Notes under the pieces: model-generated
Seen by the model: the letters and a program-made list of their open reading frames with translations, nothing else
Told to the model about the DNA's origin: nothing
Database searches by the model: none
Origin: Xenophilus sp. E41
GTDB taxonomy: Bacteria; Pseudomonadota; Gammaproteobacteria; Burkholderiales; Burkholderiaceae_C
Direction of reading: 5' to 3'
Assembly: GCF_003671765.1 (NCBI RefSeq)
Contig: NZ_QPIB01000012.1
Location: 176,758 to 240,757 of the forward strand
Length of the DNA: 64,000 bases
In this document: positions 55,255 to 63,195 of the stretch, one piece after another
Position numbering within the stretch: position 1 is the first letter of the stretch
Layout of the letters: each line of letters starts with the position of its first letter
Program-made: the position numbers and the translations under genes

Positions 55255-56394
55255 TTACATGCTGGCTTCGAGCATCGCTTCGTAATCCGATTCGGATGCG
55301 ACGCGCGGATTGGTGCGGTGGCTGTGGTCCTTCAGGGCGCCGCGGACGATCGCGGGGAACATCGCGCGCGTCACGCCCAGCTGGGCCAGGCCGGTCGGCA
55401 AGCCGAGCCGCCCGGTCATGGCGCGCACGGACGGGCCCACCTCCGCCCCGCTGCCCAGGCCCATGGCCTGGGCCATGCGGTCGAGCTTGTCCTGCTCGCG
55501 CACCGAGGCGGCCGCCTCGTTGAACGCGATCACCGCCGGCAGGAAGATCGCGTTCAGCGTGCCGTGGTGCAGCCGCGGATCGACGCCACCGAGCGAATGG
55601 CTCAGGCTGTGCACGCAACCCAGCCCCTTCTGGAATGCCAGCGCGCCCTGCATCGACGCGCTCATCATGTTCAGGCGCGCGTCGCGGTCCTCGCCCTGGC
55701 GTGTCGCGCGCTCGATGTGGCGCCACGCGCGCCGCAGCCCGTCGAGCGCGATGCCGTCCGCAGGCGGATTGAAGGCCGGCGACAGGAAGGTCTCGATGCA
55801 ATGCGCGATCGCATCCATGCCCGTGGCGGCCGTCAACGCCGGCGGCAGGCCCAGCGTCAGTGCCGGGTCGCAGATCGCGACCCGCGGCACCACGAAGGGC
55901 GAGATCACGCCCACCTTGCGGCCGTCGTCGAGGATGAGGATCGCGCCCCGGCCCACCTCGCTGCCGGTGCCGGCCGTCGTCGGCACGGCGATGACCGGGG
56001 CCGTGCGGGAGGTGATGCGCTCGGCCCCGCCTTCGATCACGGCAAAACTCTGCAGCGGGCCCTCGTGGGTCGCGCAGACCGCCACGCCCTTGGCGAGATC
56101 GATGGACGAACCGCCGCCCACGGCGACCACGCCGTCGCATCCGCCCTCCGCGTACACGGCCACCGCCGCGCGCACGGCCCCCTCGTTGGGGTTCGGCGGC
56201 GTGCCGTCGTAGAGGGCCACGGGGCCGGTCTTCCCGAGTGAAGCCAGGATCGTGTCGATGATGCCCGCGGCCTTCACGCCGCGGTCGGTCACGACCAGCG
56301 GACGACGGATGCCGATCCGCTCGCACTCCTGCCCGAGCAGGCCGATGGCGCCGAAATCGAACTGGATCTGGGTGATGTAGTTGATGAGGGCCAT
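55255..56394 (-). CDS. Iron-containing alcohol dehydrogenase
   Basis: 379-residue group III dehydrogenase that oxidises an alcohol or reduces an aldehyde with NAD(P) and an iron ion. Motifs: GCDGVVAVGGGSSIDLAKG for the nucleotide, VPTTAGTGSEV, and the metal site GMDAIAHCIETF with later HSLSHSLGGVDPRLHHGTLN giving the histidines. The maleylacetate reductases also belong to this group and cannot be excluded. It leads the adh-DUF1330 pair and lies 118 bases from the LysR gene on the same strand, so it is likely under that regulator. Confidence 0.93.
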   Translation of the reverse strand: MALINYITQIQFDFGAIGLLGQECERIGIRRPLVVTDRGVKAAGIIDTILASLGKTGPVALYDGTPPNPNEGAVRAAVAVYAEGGCDGVVAVGGGSSIDLAKGVAVCATHEGPLQSFAVIEGGAERITSRTAPVIAVPTTAGTGSEVGRGAILILDDGRKVGVISPFVVPRVAICDPALTLGLPPALTAATGMDAIAHCIETFLSPAFNPPADGIALDGLRRAWRHIERATRQGEDRDARLNMMSASMQGALAFQKGLGCVHSLSHSLGGVDPRLHHGTLNAIFLPAVIAFNEAAASVREQDKLDRMAQAMGLGSGAEVGPSVRAMTGRLGLPTGLAQLGVTRAMFPAIVRGALKDHSHRTNPRVASESDYEAMLEASM

Positions 56395-56512
56395 GGCGTC
56401 CGCTTGAAATGAGCCGCGGTTATAGCACCGGTCGACCGGGATCGCTACCGACGGCCGCGTCCGCCCCCGCGACGCGCGGTGGGTGAAGTGCGCCGGACGC
56501 CCGCTCCGACGC

Positions 56513-57439
56513 TCAGGGCCGGCGATGGACCAGTTCGTCGATCAGCAGCTGCGCGGCAGGCTGAACCGGCCCGCCCTTGCGGGTGACGAGCTCATAGGGT
56601 TCACTGCGCGAGGCCAGGGTCACGGGCAGGATGCAGGACATCTGCTGGCGCGCGAAGAACTGTGCGACTTCGATCGACACCAGGGCCACGAAGGAGGGAT
56701 TGGCCTGCAGCAGCGCCAGCGTCGCGAAGGCGGAGGTCGTCTCGAGCAGGTGCTGCGGAAAGCGGATCCCGCAGTCGCGGAACTCGCCTTCGAGCAACAA
56801 GCGCATCGGCATGTTCGCGCGATACACGACCCACCGGTAGGCTGCGAGCTGGTTGAGGGTGAGCTTCTTCGCGCGCCGCAGGGGATGGGCCACGTTGGCG
56901 ATCACCGCGAGCGTTTCGTCCTGCAGCTTCACGCTTTCGTAAGCGTGCGGCGCCTGGCTGATGGTGGTGCGGCAGATCGCCAGGTCGAGCCGGCCGGCGT
57001 CGAGTCGGGCCAGCAGCTCCGCGCTCGTGTCCTCGACGATCTCGACGGACAGGTCCGCCTGCCGCGCGACGAGCGCGGAGATGGCATCGGTGAGCAGCGG
57101 CACCGCGCCCATGATGACGCCGGCCGCCACCCGCCCGCCCTGGCCGCGCATGATGCCGACGATCTCGTCGCGCAAGTGGGCGAGGTCCGTCTGGATCAGG
57201 CGGGCGTAACGGATCACGCAGTGGCCCACCGCATTGGGCTCCAGGCCCCGGTTGGTGCGGACGAACAGCGGCGAGCCGAAGGTCGTCTCGATCTCCTGCA
57301 AGGCCTTGCTCGCCCCCGGTTGCGTCAACGCCACCTGCTGCGAGGCCTTCAGAAGCGAGCCGTGCTCGGCCAGCGCCACCAGCAGCCGCAGCTGCTTCAG
57401 GTGGAGCCTGGAAATGATCGACTGGAGGGGTGGCGTCAT
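56513..57439 (-). CDS. LysR-family transcriptional regulator
   Basis: 308-residue LysR regulator. The N-terminal winged helix (about 10-70) is plain: RLHLKQLRLLVALAEHGSLL, KASQQVALTQPGASKALQE, FVRTNRGLEPNAVG. The effector-binding domain (about 95-300) has two alpha/beta lobes starting around AAGVIMGAVPLLTDAISAL. It is divergent from the ABC transporter operon, with an inverted repeat next to its start, so it probably controls that operon and perhaps the adh-DUF1330 genes behind it. The effector is unknown. Confidence 0.94.
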   Translation of the reverse strand: MTPPLQSIISRLHLKQLRLLVALAEHGSLLKASQQVALTQPGASKALQEIETTFGSPLFVRTNRGLEPNAVGHCVIRYARLIQTDLAHLRDEIVGIMRGQGGRVAAGVIMGAVPLLTDAISALVARQADLSVEIVEDTSAELLARLDAGRLDLAICRTTISQAPHAYESVKLQDETLAVIANVAHPLRRAKKLTLNQLAAYRWVVYRANMPMRLLLEGEFRDCGIRFPQHLLETTSAFATLALLQANPSFVALVSIEVAQFFARQQMSCILPVTLASRSEPYELVTRKGGPVQPAAQLLIDELVHRRP

Positions 57440-57445
57440 GTCTGG

Positions 57446-57483
57446 ATTGAGTAAATCTTATACCGACATCACATCTTCTCAAT
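57446..57483. promoter_or_regulatory. Candidate LysR binding dyad
   Basis: ATTGAG (57446-57451) and CTCAAT (57478-57483) are perfect inverted arms 26 bases apart, starting seven bases from the LysR gene start, with an AT-rich middle that could carry promoters. LysR proteins often bind a dyad in such a divergent gap. Confidence 0.4.
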
Positions 57484-57868
57484 TGCCAGCGGCGCAAATG
57501 CTGCAACACTGCAACACCCCGACCGAGCAGCGCGCGGTCGCGACCCCGAGGCCCGGACGACCCGTCCGGGCCTGCGTCGATCCAGAAAAAGAACACCGTA
57601 GGAGACGAGAGAATCCGTGGAAAGGTTCACTGGCCACCCTGGGTCCGGCAGCGACCCCTCGACGCGATCCCGCAGCGGCATTCTGGTCGTTACCGATGGC
57701 GCGGACGGCGCGCTCGAAGGCAGACTCGCCAGCCATGCCGCCACTGCCCGCGCCACCGTTGAGGGCGATGCCCTGCAGCAGATCCTGGGACTGCTGCGGC
57801 TTGGGCCTTCTCGCCGTGCAGCCCGCGGGACGGGTCGGCCGGACGCCTTGCGCGGCAAGGAAGAACTG
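57484..57868 (+). other. Long leader of the ABC operon with a strong hairpin
   Basis: 385 bases between the LysR dyad and the first permease start. It contains a perfect 11-base stem, AGGCCCGGACG (57549-57559) and CGTCCGGGCCT (57563-57573), closed by three bases. A ribosome-site-like AGGAGA (57600-57605) precedes a GTG at 57617, from which the permease frame is open; that start would add 84 residues. The added stretch lacks the strong GC third-position bias seen in nearby genes, so I treat it as untranslated or as an uncertain extension. Nothing else was recognised. Confidence 0.45.
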
Positions 57869-58642
57869 ATGCGGCACCGGCTCCTGTCGGCCCTCTGGTT
57901 CTGCGCGCCCTTTGCCGTCCTGCTGCTGCTGTGGGCCTTTCTGGTGCCGTACTTCGAGGTCAATCCACGCCTCTTCCCGCCGCTGGCGTCGGTGGTCCAG
58001 GCCGGGCTCGAGGGCATCAGGGATGGCACCTTGATCCGGCACATCGGCGCAAGCCTTCTGCGCGTCACCGTCGGCACGGCGCTCGCGCTGGTGTTCGCCA
58101 TCCCGCTGGGCATCGCCATGGGCGTCAGCTCCGCGGTCTCCGGCTTCCTCACGCCACCGCTGCGGTTCTTTTCGGTGCTGGCGGGCATCGCGTGGATCCC
58201 GCTCGCGTCGCTGTGGTTCGGCTACGGCTTCGGCGCCATCACCTTCGTGATCTTCAACGCCGTGTTCTTCATCGTCACCTACAACACGCTGCTCGGCGTC
58301 TCGACCATTCCCATGCACGTGCGCAACGCGGCCGCCTCGCTGGGCGCCGGCCGCTGGGCGATGCTGACCGAGGTCCTGCTGCCGGGCGCGCTTCCCAACA
58401 TCGTCACCGGCATCCGCACCGGGCTGGGCTTCGCCTGGCGCGGGCTGATCGCTGCCGAGATGATCGCCACCAACGTCGGCCTGGGCTACATGCTGTTCGT
58501 GGCGCGCGATTTCTACAAGACCGAAGTGATCGTGCTCGGCATGGTCGTCATCGGGGTGCTGTGGCTGCTGCTCGACCGGCTGGTGCTGGCGCCGATCGAG
58601 CGCGCCACCAGCGAGCGCTGGGGCCTGGTGCAGCGGGCATGA
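57869..58642 (+). CDS. ABC transporter permease, NitT/TauT type (first of two)
   Basis: 257-residue inner-membrane permease of the NitT/TauT/SsuC group with six helices. The EAA loop contacting the ATPase is RNAAASLGAGRWAMLTEVLL followed by PGALPNIVTGIRTGLGFAWR, and the protein ends LAPIERATSERWGLVQ. The start at 57869 follows AAGGAAG. It overlaps the second permease as ATGA. Two different permeases next to one ATPase are uncommon, since most transporters of this group use two copies of one permease. Confidence 0.93.
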   Translation: MRHRLLSALWFCAPFAVLLLLWAFLVPYFEVNPRLFPPLASVVQAGLEGIRDGTLIRHIGASLLRVTVGTALALVFAIPLGIAMGVSSAVSGFLTPPLRFFSVLAGIAWIPLASLWFGYGFGAITFVIFNAVFFIVTYNTLLGVSTIPMHVRNAAASLGAGRWAMLTEVLLPGALPNIVTGIRTGLGFAWRGLIAAEMIATNVGLGYMLFVARDFYKTEVIVLGMVVIGVLWLLLDRLVLAPIERATSERWGLVQRA

Positions 58643-59448
58643 AGACATTCCTCCTCAAGACCTGGAGCCACTACCTGCGCCTGACGACGCAGTGGCCGTC
58701 GATCGGCACCCTCGTCCCTTTCATTCCGTTGGTCGTGGGGTGGTGGGTCGTCACCCGGCTGCAGCTGTTTCCGAGCGCATTCCTGCCGGGGCCGGCGGAG
58801 GTGCTGCGCTCGTTCGGCACGCTCGTCTACACCGGGGTGCTGCCGGAGTACCTGCAGGACAGCATCGTGCGCCTGGCCATCGGGTCCTTCTGGGGCATCG
58901 TGCTGGGCATCCCGCTCGGCATCCTGGTGGGCCTCAGCCAGCGCGCGCACAAGGCGCTGTGGCCGCTGCTGATGTTCTTCCAGGCCATCGGCGACATCGC
59001 GTGGCTGCCGATCCTGGTGATCTGGTTCGGCTACGGGCTGACGACCATGACCGTCGTCATCGTCTACACGGTGATCTTCCCGGTCATCCTGAACACGGTG
59101 CTGGGCGTGCGCTCCATCCCGATCAACATGCATCGCGCCGCCCTGAGCCTGGGCGCGTCGCGCCTGCGCATGCTCTGGGAAGTGGTGCTGCCCGGGGCGC
59201 TGCCGAACATCATGACCGGCCTGCGCAACGGCCTGGGCTACGGATGGCGCGCCCTCATCGCCACCGAGATCATCGTGGGCACCAGCGGCATCGGCTTTCT
59301 CATGTTCGATGCACGCCGCGCAGGCTCGGTCGTGGAGATCCTGCTGGGCATGATCATTCTGGGGATCCTCTGGTACATCGTTGACAGCTGGATCCTGGCG
59401 CCGATCGAGCGCGCCACCGGACAGCGCTGGGGATTGGTGACGAAGTGA
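58639..59448 (+). CDS. ABC transporter permease, NitT/TauT type (second of two)
   Basis: 269-residue sister of the preceding permease, with the same layout: EAA loop RAALSLGASRLRMLWEVVLP, PGALPNIMTGLRNGLGYGWR and the C-terminus LAPIERATGQRWGLVTK, which is nearly identical to that of its neighbour. This indicates an old tandem duplication. The two are likely to form a heterodimer channel. Start and stop codons overlap those of both neighbours (ATGA before, GTGA after), so synthesis is coupled. Confidence 0.93.
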   Translation: MKTFLLKTWSHYLRLTTQWPSIGTLVPFIPLVVGWWVVTRLQLFPSAFLPGPAEVLRSFGTLVYTGVLPEYLQDSIVRLAIGSFWGIVLGIPLGILVGLSQRAHKALWPLLMFFQAIGDIAWLPILVIWFGYGLTTMTVVIVYTVIFPVILNTVLGVRSIPINMHRAALSLGASRLRMLWEVVLPGALPNIMTGLRNGLGYGWRALIATEIIVGTSGIGFLMFDARRAGSVVEILLGMIILGILWYIVDSWILAPIERATGQRWGLVTK

Positions 59449-60203
59449 AAAGCCTGGCCATACGCAATCTCTCGAAGACCTACTTCGACGTCCATGCGGG
59501 CGCGAACGTGACCGCGGTGCGCGACCTGTCGCTGGAGATTCCGGCGGGCGAGTTCGTGTCCATCGTCGGCCCCTCGGGCTGCGGCAAGACGACGCTGCTC
59601 AACATGATCGCGGGCTTTCTTCCCCACACCGAAGGGGAGATCCTGGTCGGTGGCCAGCCGGTGAAGGGGCCGGGCCCCGACCGCGGCGTGGTGTTCCAGT
59701 CCTGGGCGCTCTTTCCCTGGCGCACCGTGCTCGACAACGTCGCCTTCGGCCCCAAGATGCGCGGCGTGCGCCGGGCCGAGCGCGAGAAGATCGCGCACGA
59801 CTACCTGGCGCTCGCCAAGCTGTCCCATGCCGCGACCCGCTATCCCAACGAGCTGTCGGGCGGCATGCAGCAGCGCGTGGGCGTGGTGCGTGCGCTGGCG
59901 AACGAACCCGACGTGCTGCTCATGGACGAGCCCTTCGCCAGCGTCGATGCACAGACGCGCATGACCTTGCAGGAAGAGCTGACCCGGATCTGGGAGCAGA
60001 AGCGACCCACGGTCATCTTCATTACCCACGACGTGGCGGAAGCCGTCTTCCTGGGCAACCGCGTCATCGCCCTTTCCAAGGGGCGGGTGCTGGAGGAGAT
60101 CGACGTCGACCTGCCGCGGCCCCGGGTGTGGGACGAACTCAACGAGAACGATCGCTTCAAGGCCCTGAGCGCACGCGTTCTGCAACTCGTACGGTCGGCC
60201 TGA
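59445..60203 (+). CDS. ABC transporter ATP-binding protein, NitT/TauT type
   Basis: 252-residue ATPase powering the importer. Walker A VGPSGCGKTTLLNMI (about residue 45), Q-loop FQSWALFPW, signature LSGGMQQRVGVVRAL, Walker B VLLMDEPFASVD and H-loop FITHDVAEAV are all intact. The start is GTG (59445-59447), overlapping the permease stop. Three bases separate its stop from the next, unrecognised gene. Confidence 0.96.
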   Translation: MKSLAIRNLSKTYFDVHAGANVTAVRDLSLEIPAGEFVSIVGPSGCGKTTLLNMIAGFLPHTEGEILVGGQPVKGPGPDRGVVFQSWALFPWRTVLDNVAFGPKMRGVRRAEREKIAHDYLALAKLSHAATRYPNELSGGMQQRVGVVRALANEPDVLLMDEPFASVDAQTRMTLQEELTRIWEQKRPTVIFITHDVAEAVFLGNRVIALSKGRVLEEIDVDLPRPRVWDELNENDRFKALSARVLQLVRSA

Positions 60204-60206
60204 GCC

Positions 60207-60524
60207 ATGCTGCGTGACGCCCTCCATTCGCGCAAGTTCCACATCCTGCTGGCGATCGCGGGCTTCTACGTCGCATGGCAGGTCTGGCTGACGCTCGCCG
60301 CACCGAACAAGCTCGCGGACCTCGCGGGCAGTTCGGACAAGGTGAATGTCCTGGTCACGCTGGCGTTTCCGCCGGAGCGCTTCCACTTCCAGCGTTTCCA
60401 GGCCTACGGCCGGGTCTCGGGCACGGACCAGAACGCCGTCGAGGTTCGCGGGGTGAAACGGGTGGATCTGAGGACCGTCGCCCGCCCCTACTGGGTGAAA
60501 CGTGTCGAGCCACTACAACCATGA
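60207..60524 (+). CDS. Unrecognised 105-residue membrane-anchored protein
   Basis: One N-terminal helix (about residues 11-30, FHILLAIAGFYVAWQVWLTL) anchors a small domain (about 35-105) containing KVNVLVTLAFPPERFHFQRF and an RTVARPYWVKRVEPL end. No known family comes to mind. It sits between the ABC ATPase (3 bases before) and the binding protein (7 bases after), so it belongs to the transport operon and may be a periplasmic or lipid-side accessory of the importer. Spacing and frame use support a real gene. Confidence 0.7.
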   Translation: MLRDALHSRKFHILLAIAGFYVAWQVWLTLAAPNKLADLAGSSDKVNVLVTLAFPPERFHFQRFQAYGRVSGTDQNAVEVRGVKRVDLRTVARPYWVKRVEPLQP

Positions 60525-60531
60525 GGAGACC

Positions 60532-61596
60532 ATGATGAGACGCATCGCGCTACTGCTCTGTTCGCTGTTGTTCCTGCCCTTGCTGGCGTCCGCCCAGCCG
60601 ACGGACCTCGTCAAGGTGCGGGTCGGCATGGTGGCCGCCGTCGACATGCTGGCGTTGCCCATCGCCGTCGAGCGTGGCTTCTTCGAGAAATACGGGCTCG
60701 ACGTGACGATCGCGCGCCCGTACGCCACCGGCGTGGATGCGCTCAACGCCCTGCAGGCCGGCGAGACCGACATGGTCCAGGCGGGCGTTCCGGCCATCGG
60801 CGCCATCCTGCGCGGCATGGACCTGGTGTTCCTGGGCAACTTCAGCGGCAACGCCACCAAGCTCGGTTCCGATGCCACGCTCGCCCTCATTGCGAACAGC
60901 GGTGCGGGCATCGTCAAGGGTGACCTGAAGAGCCTCAAGGGCAAGAAGATCGCGACCTCGTTCGGCACGATCAACCATCTCTATGTGCTCGGCCTGCTGG
61001 AGAAGGCCGGCCTGACGCCGGCCGAAGTGACCCTGGTCAACACCCCGCCGCCGGAGATGACCGTGGCCTTGCTGGCCAAGGGCGTGGACGCATTCGCGGC
61101 CTGGGACCCGGCGCCGGTCATCGCCATGAAGGAGGTGCCCGGCGCGATCGAGGTGATCCGCGGCGGCGACGTGATCTCGTACCTCGGCTTCAACATCGCC
61201 ATGCGGCCCTGGGTGGAGAAGAACGGGGCGACGATCGAGAAATTCCTGGCGGGCGTGTCCGAGGCCGACCAGTGGATGCGCAAGAACCCGAAGCAGGCCG
61301 CCGCCATCGGCACGCGCTGGATCCCGGGCCTGAAGATGGACGTCGCGGAGATCGCGATGCAGAACAACGTGCAGCAGCTGGACCGCCGCATTTCCGCATA
61401 CAACTACCGTGCGCTGTGGAAGGCGCAGGACACGCTGCAGCGGCTGGGCGTGATCAAGACCGTGTTCGACGTGAACAAGCACATCGAGCCCAAGTACATC
61501 CTCAACGTGGTGCAACGCTACCCCGCGCTCTTCTCCGACCTGCAGCCCATTCCTGCGGAAGTGGCGATCAAGCCGGGCTACGTGTTCAAGCCCTGA
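60532..61596 (+). CDS. ABC transporter substrate-binding protein, NitT/TauT type
   Basis: 354-residue periplasmic binding protein. The signal peptide (RRIALLLCSLLFLPLLASAQ) is cleaved near residue 21; no lipobox cysteine is placed for acylation. The core begins VKVRVGMVAAVDMLALPIAVERGFFEK, as SsuA/ThiY/NrtA relatives do, and has LKSLKGKKIATSFGTINHL. Such proteins bind nitrate, taurine, sulfonates, thiamine precursors or aromatic acids; the ligand is not evident. Two consecutive ATGs follow GAGGAGA. It is the last transport gene; the SDR gene follows after 80 bases. Confidence 0.93.
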   Translation: MMRRIALLLCSLLFLPLLASAQPTDLVKVRVGMVAAVDMLALPIAVERGFFEKYGLDVTIARPYATGVDALNALQAGETDMVQAGVPAIGAILRGMDLVFLGNFSGNATKLGSDATLALIANSGAGIVKGDLKSLKGKKIATSFGTINHLYVLGLLEKAGLTPAEVTLVNTPPPEMTVALLAKGVDAFAAWDPAPVIAMKEVPGAIEVIRGGDVISYLGFNIAMRPWVEKNGATIEKFLAGVSEADQWMRKNPKQAAAIGTRWIPGLKMDVAEIAMQNNVQQLDRRISAYNYRALWKAQDTLQRLGVIKTVFDVNKHIEPKYILNVVQRYPALFSDLQPIPAEVAIKPGYVFKP

Positions 61597-61676
61597 TCCG
61601 ACCCGAGTGGCCACCGGCGCCCCGGGCAGCGCCTTGCCCGGGCCGCGCCGCTGGCACCTTTTGCTGAAAGGCAGTC

Positions 61677-62399
61677 ATGGCTGCGAAACGAGTCGCGATC
61701 GTCACGGGCGCCGGCAGCGGCATCGGCAAGGCCGCGTCGCTCGCGCTGCTGAAAGACGGCTACCACGTCGGCCTGGTGGGGCGGCGCAAGGACATGCTGG
61801 AGAAGACCGCGGTCGAATCCGCCGCCGGGGACCGTGCGCTGGTGCTGGCGGCCGACATCACCCGGGACGCCGATGTCGAGAGGGTCTTCTCCGAGGTGAA
61901 GGACCGGTTCGGCCGGCTCGACGTGCTGTTCAACAACGCCGGCATGGGCGCGCCCGCAATGCCGATGGAAGACCTGCCGATCGAGAAGTTCCGCGAGGTG
62001 GTGAACATCAACCTGGTGGCGATGTTCATGTGCGCCCAGCATGCCATCCGCCTCATGAAGGCGCAGGACCCGAAGGGGGGCCGCATCATCAACAACGGAT
62101 CGCTCTCGGCGCACGCGCCGCGGCCGATGTCGGTGGCCTACACCGCCACCAAGCACGCCGTGACCGGCCTGACCAAGAGCATCTCGCTCGACGGCCGCAA
62201 GGACGACATCACGGCCAGCCAGATCGACATCGGCAACGCGCGGACCGAGCTGGCCGCAGGCATGACGAACGGCGAGCCGATGATGAACGTGCAGCACGCC
62301 GCCGACGCCGTCCTGCACGTGGCCAACCTGCCCCTGGATGTGAACGTGCAGTTCATGAGCATCATGGCCACCAAGATGCCCTTCGTCGGCCGCGGCTAG
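61677..62399 (+). CDS. Short-chain dehydrogenase/reductase
   Basis: 240-residue classical SDR. The cofactor motif TGAGSGIG, the NNAG motif (VLFNNAGMG), serine in [10 protein letters not shown] and the catalytic YTATK (YxxxK) are all present. The enzyme reduces or oxidises a carbonyl/alcohol with NAD(P); the substrate is not evident. It is the last gene of the plus-strand ABC run, so with the iron alcohol dehydrogenase across the regulator it may process the imported compound. The 124 bases after it hold nothing I can name. Confidence 0.93.
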   Translation: MAAKRVAIVTGAGSGIGKAASLALLKDGYHVGLVGRRKDMLEKTAVESAAGDRALVLAADITRDADVERVFSEVKDRFGRLDVLFNNAGMGAPAMPMEDLPIEKFREVVNINLVAMFMCAQHAIRLMKAQDPKGGRIINNGSLSAHAPRPMSVAYTATKHAVTGLTKSISLDGRKDDITASQIDIGNARTELAAGMTNGEPMMNVQHAADAVLHVANLPLDVNVQFMSIMATKMPFVGRG

Positions 62400-62523
62400 C
62401 GCGTCTCACCCGGGACCGGCGCTGTGGCCACGTGATCAGGGGGCTGCCGCGGCGGGCAGTGGGTCGGCAGGCCCCCGCGAGTAACAGAGGCCTTCCTGTC
62501 GAACAACGCCCGCGAAGGCGGGG

Positions 62524-63054
62524 TCAGAAGGGAATGTCGTCGTCCATGTCGTCGAAACCGGTCGACGAACGCTGCGGGGCCGGTGCGGGTGCGCGCGGTG
62601 CGGGGGCCCGCGGTGCCGCGGCCGGGGCGCGCGAATAGCCGCCGCCACCGCCGCCGTAGCCACCACCGCCGCCGCCGTACCCGTCGTCGTCGCCGCCGCC
62701 GGCGGGCGCGCCCTGGCCCTGACGGCTGCCGAGCATCTGCATCTGGTCGACGCGGATGTCGGTGGCGTACTTCTCGACGCCGTCCTTGTCCTGGTACTTG
62801 CGGGTGCGGATCTGGCCCTCGACGTAGATCTGCGAGCCCTTGCGCAGGTACTGCGCGGCGATCTCGGCCAGGCGGCCGTTGAACACGAGGCGGTGCCACT
62901 CGGTGGCTTCGCGCATCTCGCCGGACTGCTTGTCCTTCCACTTGTCGGTGGTCGCCAGGGTCACGTTGCAGACCTGGTCGCCGCTGGGAAAGGTGCGGGT
63001 TTCGGGATCGCGGCCGAGGTTGCCGACGAGGATGACTTTGTTGACGGATGCCAT
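62524..63054 (-). CDS. ssb: Single-stranded DNA-binding protein
   Basis: 176-residue SSB that coats single-stranded DNA and recruits repair and replication proteins. The OB fold (residues 1-110) has [40 protein letters not shown] and [17 protein letters not shown] glycine-rich linker (about 118-145) and an alanine/proline stretch lead to the acidic tip DDMDDDIPF, which binds partner proteins. The start at 63054 is family-typical; longer upstream frames are not. It is divergent from the ClC gene with about 140 bases between. Confidence 0.96.
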   Translation of the reverse strand: MASVNKVILVGNLGRDPETRTFPSGDQVCNVTLATTDKWKDKQSGEMREATEWHRLVFNGRLAEIAAQYLRKGSQIYVEGQIRTRKYQDKDGVEKYATDIRVDQMQMLGSRQGQGAPAGGGDDDGYGGGGGGYGGGGGGYSRAPAAAPRAPAPRAPAPAPQRSSTGFDDMDDDIPF

Positions 63055-63195
63055 GTGCGCTGCCCCTGATGAATGAGAAGAGAGGAAGGAATCGGAAGAC
63101 GAACCGGTGATTGTGCCCGATGCGCCCGCCGCCGCCGGTCGCGCCGCGGGCCGACACCGGCCGGGTGTGCAGCCCTGCACAATCGACCTTCGCCG

